A stretch of DNA of 51,850 nt, from assembly GCA_027002995.1 (NCBI GenBank), contig JALWZB010000093.1:1-51850 (forward strand), given 5' to 3'. Positions 1-9,664 of this stretch are shown here, piece after piece (positions within the stretch are counted from its first letter, which is position 1; every line of letters begins with the position of its first letter). The translations under genes were made by a program, and so were the position numbers. The notes beneath the pieces were generated by a model. It was given only the letters and a program-made list of their open reading frames with translations. It searched no databases and had not been told where the DNA came from. This DNA is from Desulfurococcales archaeon (lineage in GTDB: Archaea > Thermoproteota > Thermoprotei_A > Sulfolobales > NBVN01).

Positions 1-923
1 CTCAACTTTATGATCACCCACGGTGGAGTTGAGGCTTCAACCTCTGCGACCTTCAAATTAACAGCCCTTCTGCGCGGCACTTTGAGTTCCAGGACAAGAG
101 GCCTCCCAGACCCCAGCATGCGGGCATCAGCATCTTCCCTGCCAGCCGCGTGAAGCTTTAGTTCCTCTGCATTGTATATTCGCGTGACCTTCCTGCAGGA
201 CTCCTCAATAGATAGTTCATAGTATTTGACCCCTCCTTCCCCTACCCATTCCATTTGAGATATAAATCTACCCAGCTTCACGTAATTGCCAAGTATGTAC
301 AAAGGTTGCGGTTGAACATTTACGGATAGGGAGTCTAAATCTAAAAGCACTACAGCATCGTAATGCTTGAAGTCCGGCTGTATACCTGTCAATAACTGTA
401 TTCTCTTCCCGACCTCCCTTTTGAGTTCCCTTGACACAGACTCCCAGTGCTCTATGCCTAAGTCCATTGCTAAGTTCTGTTCCCTCAACTCAACGCCCGA
501 GCCGGACTTAACCCCAACAACGAAGGATTTCGACTCCAGACCCTCGAGTTCTTGAGCCGCAATTAATGCTGCTTCGGATATGAAACGATCAAGGACGTTA
601 TTACATATGGCGCATGGTGCACAGCATTCTCCGATTTCCTTGTTCTCGTGGCGAGAGTAGCTACGTGCTAGCTCTGTGAAGGGATAACATGCGTTCTTAG
701 CTAGCTTAAGTATACAGGATCTAGCTCCCTCATCACCCGCCTTCGCCCTACTATGAAGTACCATGGAAAGTAGGATCTTTATGCCTCTGCCCCTTTCCGC
801 ATTAGAGAGTCCTCTCCCTAAGTTGGCGAAGAGCCTACCTAAGCACCTATCGCATAGGGGAACCCTTAGTAGTGCCTCCAGTGCCTTGCTAAGTAACTCG
901 TCCTCCTCGCCCTTAGAACCCAC
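1..923 (-). CDS. pus10: tRNA pseudouridine synthase Pus10 (C-terminus truncated by window edge)
   Basis: Reverse-strand translation from GTG at 923 gives ...CDRCLGRLFANLG...CAPCAICNN...HAAGREDADARMLGSGRPLVLELKVPRR..., the Pus10 CxxC/THUMP region and GREDxDxRMLGxGRPF catalytic motif; overlaps srp54 by about 11 bp. Absent from ORF track because it runs off the edge. Confidence 0.9.
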   Translation of the reverse strand, partial: MGSKGEEDELLSKALEALLRVPLCDRCLGRLFANLGRGLSNAERGRGIKILLSMVLHSRAKAGDEGARSCILKLAKNACYPFTELARSYSRHENKEIGECCAPCAICNNVLDRFISEAALIAAQELEGLESKSFVVGVKSGSGVELREQNLAMDLGIEHWESVSRELKREVGKRIQLLTGIQPDFKHYDAVVLLDLDSLSVNVQPQPLYILGNYVKLGRFISQMEWVGEGGVKYYELSIEESCRKVTRIYNAEELKLHAAGREDADARMLGSGRPLVLELKVPRRRAVNLKVAEVEASTPPWVIIKL

Positions 924-2250
924 CTTTTATCCCCAGTTTCCTCAGTATCCCTTTCTTCCTCTTAATGTTCTTCAGCATTCTCCTAGTGTTTTCATAATAT
1001 GCTAGAAGCTCCCTCACGTCCTCTGGTCTGGTGCCTGAGCCTAAGGCTATTCTCTTTATCCTCCGCCTATCGATTATTGATGGGTTATCCAGTTCTTCAT
1101 AAGTCATTGATTCCATGATGTGTAGCCACTTATTCATCTTCTCTTCGGACAACCTGAGCTTCTCGTCGTCTAAGGGCATCATAGCGAGACCGGGGATCAT
1201 CTGAAGTACCTTACGCAGCGGCCCCATCCTCTTTAGCGACTTAATCTGGGCGTACATATCGCGTAGTGTAAGTCTACCAGTTAGTATTGCCTTCTCAAAA
1301 CGCTTCTCTAGTTCGGCGCTCTCCTCAAGAGCCCTAAACTTCTCAAGCAGAGTCTCTAGGTCGCCTAGACCAAGTAACCTAGCGACGAATTTCCTAGGGC
1401 TGAAGGGCTCTAGGTCCTCTATTTTCTCCCCATCCCCTATGAACTTTATGCGGGCCCCAGTCACTGAGACCGCAGATATAGCGCCACCTCCCTTAGCAGT
1501 GCCGTCTAACTTAGTAATTATTATTGAACCTATGGGAGTTCTTTCGTGGAACCTCCTAGCAAGGTCGTAGGCCTTCTGACCTAGGTAGGCGTCAATAACG
1601 AGAATTACTTCATTAGGTTTTATCGCGTCGGCAAGCTCACGCATCTCCCTAAGTAATTCTTCTTCCTCACCATAACCATGCCTTCCAGCAGTGTCTACGA
1701 TTATTACGTTCACTCCTTCACTGAGTAATTTCCTCACACCTCGCTTTGCAATGCCTACGGGGTCCTGGGAATCGCGTTCTCCGTAGAATGGAACACCTAT
1801 TTGCTCAGCTAGTTGCTTGAGCTGATCGTATGCTGCGGGACGGTACGTGTCGGTTGTTATTAATCCGACCCTGTATCCGCGTCGTTTGTAAAAGTATGCT
1901 AGCTTCCCTGCTGTAGTGGTCTTACCGCTTCCCTGGATTCCGACTAGCATCATAATCCATGGTAGCTTTTTGGGCAGGATTTCGGGAGCCTCTCCTCCAA
2001 AAAGCTCGACTAGGCTATCATATACTATCTTAACGAACCACTCACGCCTCAGTACTCCCGGCGGTGGTTCTGTTTTTAGAGCACGTTCCTTGATTTTTCG
2101 CGTTAGCTCCAGTACTACACGTACGTTAACATCGGCGCTGATCAGCGTTTTCTGGAGTTCCTTAATGAATTGATTTACGGCTTCCTCGTACTTCCCCTTA
2201 CCTTTCAGGAAGCTGGCTACGGCGCTTCGTAGTCGCTCTAGTCCCTTCAT
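913..2250 (-). CDS. srp54: Signal recognition particle 54 kDa GTPase
   Basis: [45 protein letters not shown] motifs and C-terminal M domain. Confidence 0.97.
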   Translation of the reverse strand: MKGLERLRSAVASFLKGKGKYEEAVNQFIKELQKTLISADVNVRVVLELTRKIKERALKTEPPPGVLRREWFVKIVYDSLVELFGGEAPEILPKKLPWIMMLVGIQGSGKTTTAGKLAYFYKRRGYRVGLITTDTYRPAAYDQLKQLAEQIGVPFYGERDSQDPVGIAKRGVRKLLSEGVNVIIVDTAGRHGYGEEEELLREMRELADAIKPNEVILVIDAYLGQKAYDLARRFHERTPIGSIIITKLDGTAKGGGAISAVSVTGARIKFIGDGEKIEDLEPFSPRKFVARLLGLGDLETLLEKFRALEESAELEKRFEKAILTGRLTLRDMYAQIKSLKRMGPLRKVLQMIPGLAMMPLDDEKLRLSEEKMNKWLHIMESMTYEELDNPSIIDRRRIKRIALGSGTRPEDVRELLAYYENTRRMLKNIKRKKGILRKLGIKGGF

Positions 2251-2654
2251 TTGGCTCCCTTAAGCACTCTCATGATTTTCCTTCTACCCATCACAACCCA
2301 GTATTCGACCTCAGCACCCGGTTCAAGTTTCGCGCGTATGTCCTCCTCACCTGGCATGTCAACCTCGAATGTTTCATATGTCTCGAGATCCATTAACTGA
2401 ACGGTGTCCCCAGTCACAGCTATTACTTGGGCGTTCCTCTTGTCAATTATTGGGACCTCAACCCTCTGGCTCACGGGGGCAACTAAGGTTCTCTTGTTTC
2501 CAGTGAATATCCCTATAGCAACAACGTGTGCTTTAGCACTACCGTGCTTGCCAGTCTTAGCCTTACTCATCTCAACGATTCTGCATGGCTCGCCATTTAT
2601 TACAATGAAGTTCCCTACCTTCAAGCTCCCAAGTTCAGCGTACATCGTGCTCAT
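2247..2654 (-). CDS. eif5a: Translation initiation factor aIF5A
   Basis: Hypusination loop KTGKHGSAK, full-length eIF5A-type protein, overlaps srp54 start. Confidence 0.96.
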   Translation of the reverse strand: MSTMYAELGSLKVGNFIVINGEPCRIVEMSKAKTGKHGSAKAHVVAIGIFTGNKRTLVAPVSQRVEVPIIDKRNAQVIAVTGDTVQLMDLETYETFEVDMPGEEDIRAKLEPGAEVEYWVVMGRRKIMRVLKGAK

Positions 2655-2757
2655 GTAATCAACACCTCAAACCTTACCTTAGGTGTGAGCTTAAAAATAG
2701 TTTTCAATGCCGACTGATGTGCTAGGATATCAACAATAATGTATAAGGTGATTATGG

Positions 2758-2847
2758 CGCCGCGGCCGGGATTTGAACCCGGGTCACGGGCTGTCTGCGT
2801 GGGCCCTCGACAGGCCCGCATACTGGGCCGGGCTATACTACCGCGGC
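2758..2847 (-). tRNA. tRNA-Asp(GTC) with about 15-nt intron at 37/38; CCA encoded (2755-2757)
   Basis: Acceptor GCCGCGG/CCGCGGC, T-arm ACCCGGGTTCAAATCCCGG, anticodon arm CGGGC-CTGTCG/A-GCCCG interrupted by AGGGCCCACGCAGAC; CTGT pairs with GCAG as central BHB helix, bulges CG^A and AC^A. Confidence 0.9.
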
Positions 2848-2939
2848 ACCGCCAAGACCCTAATTTGTTAGGGGTATATTAAGGTTACTCCACCATCAAG
2901 ACTAAATAATAGTGTTTGACCACATCATTAAGGTAGGAG

Positions 2940-4409
2940 GTGTTAGTGTTGCCAGACATGCGATTCGTGTATAATGACTTGGGTAGGGAGTTCGGACGGT
3001 GGTTTGACTGGATCATAGGGGCGGCGGAGATCTACGACTACGGTAGGTACCCTGTTAAGGGCATGGGTGTTTGGATGCCCTATGGATTCCGTTTAAGAAG
3101 GTACGTTATTGAGTTACTGAGGGAAGTTCTTGATTCGAGGGGGCACGAGGAAATACTTCTCCCGTTGCTGATACCGGACTTCATTCTAGCGAAGGAGTCT
3201 GAGCACATACGTGGTTTTGAGGGGCAGGTATACTGGGTCACGCGGGGCGGCTTCGAAGAACTTGACGTGAAGTTAGCATTAAGGCCCACAAGCGAGACGC
3301 CTCTGTCCTATATGGAGTCGTTCTGGATTAAGAGCTACAAGCAACTTCCTAAGAAGTACTACCAGATAGTCAGTATGTTTAGGTATGAAACTAAAGCAAC
3401 GCGCCCGATGCTGCGTGTGAGAGAAGTTACGATGTTCAAGGAGGCGCACACGGTACACGAGGACTTCGACGATAGTGAGAGGCAGGTGCTAGAGGCCATA
3501 GAGGCATACAAGGAGTTCTTCGACAAGTTGGGCATCCCGTACGTCATATCGAAAAGGCCTGAATGGGATAAGTTCGCTGGAGCCATATACACGATAGCGT
3601 TCGACACACTAATGCCTGACGGTAAGGCCCTCCAAATAGGGACCGTCCATAATCTAGGCCAGAACTTCACTAAGGTATTCGAGGTCAGGATTCAGAGAAG
3701 GGATCAGTCAATAGATTACGCCTGGCAAACATCGTACGGCGTCTCGGAGCGAGTGGTAGCGTCATTAATAAGTGTGCACGGGGACTCCAAAGGATTAAGA
3801 ATCCTATACAAAATAGCGCCAATACAGGTCGTGATCATACCTATACCCGCAGGATCAAGCAAGGAGAAGGAAGCAGTGATTAAGGAAGCCCACGCATTAC
3901 GTGAGGGGCTCCTAAAGGAGGGAATCAGGGTGCATGTAGATGATGACCCAGATAGGACGCCAGGCGAGAAGTACAACATCTGGGAAATGAAAGGCGTGCC
4001 TATAAGGCTAGAGATAGGGCCTAAGGAGCTACGGGAGGGAACAGTCACGGTATTTAGAAGGGACAAGAAGGTAAGAGTACGTGTAAAAATAGAGGAGCTT
4101 GCTGATTTCATTAAGAGGTTGGGGAAGGAGATAGATGAAGAGCTGAAGAAGCAAGCATGGGAGAAGTTCAAGTCAAAAGTAAAGATGTTCAGTAAGGTGG
4201 AGGACGCTAAGAAATTCTTCGAGCAGGACGTCGGGATAGTTGAGATCCCGTGGTGCGGGAAGGAAGAATGTGCCAGTGAGGTTGCCGAGGCACTCGGCGC
4301 GGATGCGCTAGGAACGCCCCTCGATAAGGACGTAGATGTTAGCGGCATGAAATGCCCTACATGCGGAGCGCCAGCTGTGACACTAATGAGATATGCTAAG
4401 AAGTACTGA
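2940..4409 (+). CDS. proS: Prolyl-tRNA synthetase (archaeal type)
   Basis: Class II aaRS motifs ([28 protein letters not shown]), C-terminal zinc-binding region WCGKEEC...CPTCG. Confidence 0.96.
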   Translation: MLVLPDMRFVYNDLGREFGRWFDWIIGAAEIYDYGRYPVKGMGVWMPYGFRLRRYVIELLREVLDSRGHEEILLPLLIPDFILAKESEHIRGFEGQVYWVTRGGFEELDVKLALRPTSETPLSYMESFWIKSYKQLPKKYYQIVSMFRYETKATRPMLRVREVTMFKEAHTVHEDFDDSERQVLEAIEAYKEFFDKLGIPYVISKRPEWDKFAGAIYTIAFDTLMPDGKALQIGTVHNLGQNFTKVFEVRIQRRDQSIDYAWQTSYGVSERVVASLISVHGDSKGLRILYKIAPIQVVIIPIPAGSSKEKEAVIKEAHALREGLLKEGIRVHVDDDPDRTPGEKYNIWEMKGVPIRLEIGPKELREGTVTVFRRDKKVRVRVKIEELADFIKRLGKEIDEELKKQAWEKFKSKVKMFSKVEDAKKFFEQDVGIVEIPWCGKEECASEVAEALGADALGTPLDKDVDVSGMKCPTCGAPAVTLMRYAKKY

Positions 4410-4510
4410 GGCAAGGAGCTTTTTCGAGGAGTAGCTTAATAGTCCATAGCACTTTATATGCGTAGTAAAGATTAAATATACGGTCTAAAGAGACCTAGAG
4501 GTGCAGGGTT

Positions 4511-4795
4511 GTGCCCAAGAAACGTGAAAATAGGGGTAGGCATAAAGGCGGTAAAGGCTCTGTGAGGATGATTCAGTGCGACCAGTGTGGTCGCATGGTA
4601 CCTGAAGACAAGGCAATATGTGTAACAAGATGGTACTCTCCCGTAGATCCCCAGCTAGCTGCCGAACTCGAGAAGAAGGGCGCGATAATAGCGAGATACC
4701 CTGTAAGGAAGTGCTATTGTGTGAGTTGCGCTGTCTTCCTGGGTATCGTTAAGGTCAGGTCCGAGGAAGAGCGGAAGAGAAGGAGAGCAAGATAA
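4511..4795 (+). CDS. rps26e: 30S ribosomal protein S26e
   Basis: MPKKRENRGRHKGGKGSVRMIQCDQCGRMVPEDKAI...YCVSCAVFLGIVKVR. Confidence 0.93.
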   Translation: MPKKRENRGRHKGGKGSVRMIQCDQCGRMVPEDKAICVTRWYSPVDPQLAAELEKKGAIIARYPVRKCYCVSCAVFLGIVKVRSEEERKRRRAR

Positions 4796-4842
4796 ACTAT
4801 TTAGGGCTGGATTAAACCCCTATTCAGGTGTGGTGAGGAGCT

Positions 4843-5133
4843 GTGAAAATCCCGAAGAAGATAAGAACGTACTGCCCTCGGTGTAAGACACACACAGTAC
4901 ATAGCGTAACAATCTACAAGGCTGGAAAGAGAAGGGCATTGGCTGAGGGTCAGCGCAGATATGAGAGGAAAAATAAGGGATACGGTAGCAAGAGGAAGCC
5001 TGAACAGAAGAGAATGGCTAAGGTCACGAAGAAAGTTGTGTTGAAGCTCAAGTGCTCTCAGTGCGGATACATAAGCCACAGGAAGGGCATTCGCCTGAAG
5101 AAGGCAGAACTCGTGGAGGTTGTTAGGGGATGA
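4843..5133 (+). CDS. rpl44e: 50S ribosomal protein L44e
   Basis: [30 protein letters not shown]...KLKCSQCG. Confidence 0.96.
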   Translation: MKIPKKIRTYCPRCKTHTVHSVTIYKAGKRRALAEGQRRYERKNKGYGSKRKPEQKRMAKVTKKVVLKLKCSQCGYISHRKGIRLKKAELVEVVRG

Positions 5134-5327
5134 AGAAGCGTAAGATCCTAATACCAATGCCTAAGTCGAGGTTCGTGAAGGTAAAGTGCCCATCTTGCGG
5201 TAACGAGCAAATAATATTTGATCATGCAACGTTCCCTGCAAGGTGTTTAGTCTGCGGAACAGTCCTCGTAGAACCTACGGGCGGCAAAGCGAAAATCTTA
5301 GGGGATATTGTTAAGATCCTAGGGTAA
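5130..5327 (+). CDS. rps27e: 30S ribosomal protein S27e
   Basis: [44 protein letters not shown]; 4-bp overlap with rpl44e. Confidence 0.96.
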   Translation: MKKRKILIPMPKSRFVKVKCPSCGNEQIIFDHATFPARCLVCGTVLVEPTGGKAKILGDIVKILG

Positions 5328-5428
5328 GACCTGTTTTAAAGCTGTTTTAATGACGTGTAATTACGCCTAAGTACTAGCACGTTTCTAGTGGTGGCGGCCT
5401 CACTTATATTAAGCAGTCAGCGTATAGT

Positions 5429-6247
5429 ATGCAGGCGGTGAAGACCATGGTGAGGAAGCGTAAGCCCATGCCAAGAGTTGGGGAACTAGTCATAGGAACA
5501 GTTAAGAAGATCTTTGATTACGGTGCATACCTTAATCTAGACGAGTACAATAATCACGAGGCGTACCTACCCTGGTCAGAGGTAAGTTCTAAGTGGGTGA
5601 AGGACATACGTGACTTCCTAAGAGAGGGTCAGAAGGTAGTTGTTAAGGTAATACGTGTTGACAGGCGTCGTGGACACATAGATGTCTCACTAAAGAGAGT
5701 CAACGCATCCGAACAGAGAAGAAAAATGCTAGAGTTCAGGAGGGCTCAAAGAGCTGAAAAGATGCTTGAAATAGTGGCTAAGAAACTCGGGAAAACCCTC
5801 GACGATGCCTACAGGGATGTGGGGTGGAAGCTAGAGGACTATTACGGAGAGATATTCTACGGTTTCGAAGAAGCGGCATACCGTGGGGAAGGAGCATTAC
5901 GTGAAGCCGGAGTACCTGAAGAATGGATCCCAGCGCTAATGGAGGAAATACGGAAGCATATACGCATAAAGCGCATTAAAATAAGGGGGCTTGTAGCGCT
6001 AGTGAGTACGGCCCCAGATGGTGTCGAGCATATAAGGACAGCCTTCACAGCACCACTAAAGAAAATTGAAATACCGCCTGATACTAATGTGAGGATATAC
6101 ACTGTCGGCGCACCCAGGTACAGGGTGGAAGTTACCTCAACAGACTACAAAAAGGCAGAGAGGGTGCTCTCCGAATACATACGTAGTATACAAGATTACG
6201 CGAAGCGCTTCAACATGATCTTCGCTTACGAGAGGGAGAAAAGCTAA
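5429..6247 (+). CDS. eif2a: Translation initiation factor aIF2 alpha subunit
   Basis: S1 domain PRVGELVIGTVKKIFDYGAYLNLDEYNNHEAYLPWSE...; start may be internal (5447). Confidence 0.95.
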   Translation: MQAVKTMVRKRKPMPRVGELVIGTVKKIFDYGAYLNLDEYNNHEAYLPWSEVSSKWVKDIRDFLREGQKVVVKVIRVDRRRGHIDVSLKRVNASEQRRKMLEFRRAQRAEKMLEIVAKKLGKTLDDAYRDVGWKLEDYYGEIFYGFEEAAYRGEGALREAGVPEEWIPALMEEIRKHIRIKRIKIRGLVALVSTAPDGVEHIRTAFTAPLKKIEIPPDTNVRIYTVGAPRYRVEVTSTDYKKAERVLSEYIRSIQDYAKRFNMIFAYEREKS

Positions 6248-6426
6248 TGAAGTTCCTACTTAGGAAGTGCCCTGTATGTGGCAGGTATACGTTAAAGGAG
6301 AAATGTCCTACGTGTAACACGAGTACTAAGGTGGCACACCCACCCAGGTTTTCTCCTCAAGACAAGTACGTGAGGTACCGAGTAGTACTGCGAGAGCTAG
6401 AGCACCAAAAGGAATCAAGTAATTAG
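6247..6426 (+). CDS. nop10: H/ACA RNP protein Nop10
   Basis: 59-aa ORF below track cutoff: MKFLLRKCPVCGRYTLKEKCPTCNTSTKVAHPPRFSPQDKYVRYRVVLRELEHQKESSN; overlaps aIF2a stop by 1 bp. Confidence 0.93.
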   Translation: MKFLLRKCPVCGRYTLKEKCPTCNTSTKVAHPPRFSPQDKYVRYRVVLRELEHQKESSN

Positions 6427-6475
6427 TGTAGCTACACTAATTTCCACAATAGATCATATACATCATATACACCCA

Positions 6476-7030
6476 TCACAGTGGTGTATCTTTCAATCCC
6501 AAGAGGTAGGCAATGAGGTTTGTGAGAGGATGTAGAACCATAACTATGTATATTCCTAGAGCTAAGTCCACCAAAGTTACCCTTATACCTACAGCATTAT
6601 CAACCCTGAGTATAGACACTAGGATATAGGCAACAAGAATGAAACTCAACTGATCCATGGGTATGAAAGGGTCCCCTGAACGTATACTTAAGCGTCGCTT
6701 GACAAAGGAATTTAAGGAGTCCCCTATCATTGCACCGACACCAGATACTGCTCCGTACGTAATCCACGCAATATCATGGGTCACTGAGGCGTACACACAT
6801 CCCACAAGGAGACCTCCGGCAACTCCGGCGATGAACCCTTCAACGGACTTATTCTTACCCAGCAACCTTTTGCCGTCAACAAACTTCAAGCCGAAGTCTA
6901 AGGGGTGTCTCTCACGTATGACTCCACTAACGATTACAGGCAATGCATTAGCAACCATTGCTGGCAAAAATATGAATGCAGACCGCAGGAGTGCATACTC
7001 AAACGTTATTAGCCAGCTTAACACCTTCAT
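6476..7030 (-). CDS. carS: CDP-archaeol synthase CarS (DUF46 family)
   Basis: Membrane protein with FGLKFVDGKRLLGKNKSVEGFIAG and GDSLNSFVKRRL...GDPFIPMDQLSF; likely start is Met27 of the track ORF, overlapping the RecA-like gene by about 30 bp. Confidence 0.9.
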   Translation of the reverse strand: MKVLSWLITFEYALLRSAFIFLPAMVANALPVIVSGVIRERHPLDFGLKFVDGKRLLGKNKSVEGFIAGVAGGLLVGCVYASVTHDIAWITYGAVSGVGAMIGDSLNSFVKRRLSIRSGDPFIPMDQLSFILVAYILVSILRVDNAVGIRVTLVDLALGIYIVMVLHPLTNLIAYLLGLKDTPL

Positions 7031-7631
7031 CACCCACCTCAAACCTCGTCCTCTTACCAGCCCATGAGTCTGGGTAGTTAAATATAAGCTCACCCTTACC
7101 GGGACCAATTCTCTCGCACTTAATCACTATGTCACTCCAAAATGATATCAGGGTGTCACCACTGATCTCCTCCTCACCCGTAGGTGCAGTACGTACTTGA
7201 GCAGTAACGAGTACTAAGGCTCTATCCTGATGAGCTATATGGGAAAGCAGTGCAAGGATAGTATTGAACATTACGTTAGCGTACTTTAACTTCAAGACTT
7301 CAGCCCGGTAGAAGTTATTGATTGAGTCGATAGCTAGGTACTTCACTCTCAAACCCGACAGGAGTACGTCAAGCACGAGCTTAAGGAGATGCTCCCCGCT
7401 TACCGCATAAGCTAGGAAGCATTGAGGCCCTAGGTCATATCTTCTAAGTAAGTTAAGGTAATGGGGTCCCTCTGTACTTATGAAGTAACATGCTTCACCA
7501 TCAGCAAGGTCCCTGCAGGTGATTTCCATGAGTTGCATTGCTATGTTAGTCTTGCCTGAGCCAGCAACACCGTATAGCACCGTGAGGTGCCCACTCATTA
7601 ACCTGGCAAGTTCCTCCCATGTCAACGTCAT
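6999..7631 (-). CDS. RecA-superfamily ATPase, RadA paralog (RadB/RadC/KaiC-like)
   Basis: Walker A GVAGSGKT, Walker B YLAIDSIN, LVTAQVRTAPTGEE segment; short single-domain RadA-like protein. Confidence 0.75.
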   Translation of the reverse strand: MTLTWEELARLMSGHLTVLYGVAGSGKTNIAMQLMEITCRDLADGEACYFISTEGPHYLNLLRRYDLGPQCFLAYAVSGEHLLKLVLDVLLSGLRVKYLAIDSINNFYRAEVLKLKYANVMFNTILALLSHIAHQDRALVLVTAQVRTAPTGEEEISGDTLISFWSDIVIKCERIGPGKGELIFNYPDSWAGKRTRFEVGDEGVKLANNV

Positions 7632-7675
7632 TTACTGTCGAAGTAACTTATTAACGCGTAAAAATAAAACCCATC

Positions 7676-8320
7676 GTGAGAGGTCGAAGGTTGAGGACTT
7701 CAGGATCTCGGGACATTAAGGCTGTAATATGTGACCCAAGGCTAATGAGGAAATTCGCTAAATTAGCGGGCGAACTAGGTTTAACTTACTCTGTCCCGAA
7801 AGAGGTGGGCGTTAAGGTGTCAGCAGACATAATCATCATAGATAACGAGTGCCTAGAACATTACGAAATAAATTCAAACGCAGCATACCTTGTGACCAAC
7901 AGTAACGTAGAGAATGTGGTTTCAGAAGTAGCTGGTGTAAGGAGGGCTTCAGTGCTGATGGTGGGTGTGGACTTGGGGGCTAGTATCGCTTATGCTGCGT
8001 TCGCTGACAAGGAGTTGGTTAGTGCAGGTAAGGTGCGTGAACCCAAGGATTTCTTCCAGAGGCTAAGGGAGCTAATGAGTTTCATAGAGCCTCGCAAAGT
8101 AATAATCAAGGTAGGACTACCAGAGACTAACAATGCGGATGAAGTTCTTGATGAAGTGATAGAAGGACTCTTAAAGATGGGATGCATCACATACTTAGTT
8201 GATGAAAGTAAGACGTCTACTGAAGCCCCTAAGATAGCGTTAAGAAGATTGAACGTGAAGGACGATGACATATTAGCGGCTATAAACATAGCTCTTAGGA
8301 GCGGTATGAGGGTTACCTAA
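7676..8320 (+). CDS. RNase H-fold (YqgF/RuvX-like) protein, conserved hypothetical
   Basis: VLMVGVDLGASIAYAAF...IKVGLPETNNADEV...VDESKTSTEAPKIAL...KDDDILAAINIAL resembles YqgF VGLDxG / VGLP / VDERxTS / DAxAAxxIL pattern. Confidence 0.5.
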   Translation: MRGRRLRTSGSRDIKAVICDPRLMRKFAKLAGELGLTYSVPKEVGVKVSADIIIIDNECLEHYEINSNAAYLVTNSNVENVVSEVAGVRRASVLMVGVDLGASIAYAAFADKELVSAGKVREPKDFFQRLRELMSFIEPRKVIIKVGLPETNNADEVLDEVIEGLLKMGCITYLVDESKTSTEAPKIALRRLNVKDDDILAAINIALRSGMRVT

Positions 8321-8335
8321 GCGTAACGTTATGAG

Positions 8336-8689
8336 GTGTTGCGAGTGCCGGGCGGGCCACCTTGGAGATGGCGTAGATGGATGGGAAGAGGCAGGATGCC
8401 TAAGCCGAGATTCATTCATACCCCTTTAAGAGGGTATGCCTACGTACCTTCACCTGCGGTGCCCCCAGGTATGGATTATGAGGAAATACTCCCTGACGAG
8501 CTTGAGGCGCTGCGTTTAGTGTATGTAGAGAAGAAATCGCAAAGTGAGGCTGCTCAAATAATGGGTGTTTCTAGGGGTACGGTATGGCGGTTGCTGGATA
8601 GCGGCCGGAGCAAGTTGGTGAAAGCATTGATTTCAGGCAAGGCTATAGTAGTGGTTCCGCCTCAGCCTGAACACTCTTCGCCAGAGTAA
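8336..8689 (+). CDS. DUF134-family helix-turn-helix DNA-binding protein
   Basis: LPDELEALRLVYVEKKSQSEAAQIMGVSRGTVWRLLDSGRSKLVKAL. Confidence 0.85.
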   Translation: MLRVPGGPPWRWRRWMGRGRMPKPRFIHTPLRGYAYVPSPAVPPGMDYEEILPDELEALRLVYVEKKSQSEAAQIMGVSRGTVWRLLDSGRSKLVKALISGKAIVVVPPQPEHSSPE

Positions 8690-8731
8690 GTGCTACTTAA
8701 GTTAACCAGGTCTTCTCATAGCAAATCATGG

Positions 8732-9619
8732 TCAAGAATACCTTTGAAGGGCCTCGTATATGGCGGAGTACGTGTTAACGTCTAACTCATATACACGGGC
8801 GTTCTCCAGGTTCCTTTCCTTAAGGATTCCGACAATCATTTCCTCATCAACGCGCGGGCTAATAGACCTTAGGCACTTCCTCAACACGTTCTTAGCGAGC
8901 CTCCGGCGTTGTGAAAACATACATCTCAGAAGAGTTTCAAGAAGAGCGTGCTCGGGCTTCCATTCGCGTATGCGTTTTAACACTACTAATTGTGACGAGA
9001 CCTTTGGGCTAGGAATGAAGTCCTTGGGCTTAAAAGTTGCTGAGACTTTAACCACGTTGAAATAATTCACCATAACTGTCACACGACCGTACCCCTTACT
9101 ACCTGGAGCGGACGTAAGTCTCTTGGCAACCTCCTGTTGAAGCATTAAGACAGCTGCCCTCATGTTGGAACGTATGTACGCGATAAGTACCGGTCCAGTC
9201 AATGAGTACGGCGTGTTCGACGCTAGAACATCAGCCCTAGTGCACCTGCCCTCGAGGAGACATATACCATCCCCTAAAAGAGGGTGGACGTGAATTAGAT
9301 CCTCAACATTAGTACTTAGAATACTGGCCATCCGTGGGTCCACCTCAACAGCTATCACGGGCTTCCCTACCGCTGCTAAGAACCTCGTCAGGAAACCGGC
9401 ACCCGCCCCTAACTCAAAAATAGTTCTCGGGTTCAGCTCTTTTAGTTCTCTAACAAACGCGTAGCCTATCCTACATGAACGCATAAAATGTTGGCTATAC
9501 TTCTTCATTAACCTAACGTTAGTGCGGATCCGACGTAAGTTACGCCGTAGCTGACGGCATGCCTCGGCTAACATGCCTTCAAGGCAAACATCGTCTATCA
9601 TTTTGAGGCGTTCCTTCAA
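8732..9619 (-). CDS. rsmA: rRNA dimethyladenosine transferase RsmA/KsgA
   Basis: SQHFMRS...FELGAGAGFLTRFLA...AVEVDPRM...ASNTPYSLTGPVL...PKDFIPSPKVSSQLVVLK. Confidence 0.92.
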   Translation of the reverse strand: MKERLKMIDDVCLEGMLAEACRQLRRNLRRIRTNVRLMKKYSQHFMRSCRIGYAFVRELKELNPRTIFELGAGAGFLTRFLAAVGKPVIAVEVDPRMASILSTNVEDLIHVHPLLGDGICLLEGRCTRADVLASNTPYSLTGPVLIAYIRSNMRAAVLMLQQEVAKRLTSAPGSKGYGRVTVMVNYFNVVKVSATFKPKDFIPSPKVSSQLVVLKRIREWKPEHALLETLLRCMFSQRRRLAKNVLRKCLRSISPRVDEEMIVGILKERNLENARVYELDVNTYSAIYEALQRYS

Positions 9620-9664
9620 GGCATGTTAGGCGGGACAGTATAATAATTTAGCCTCAGTTAATGA

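Noticed and set aside
3716-4414. 232-aa minus-strand ORF inside proS, and other long antisense ORFs (e.g. 15228-15920, 12918-13358)
   Set aside because: Antisense shadow ORFs of strongly supported genes, Ser/Leu-rich translation typical of non-coding frames.
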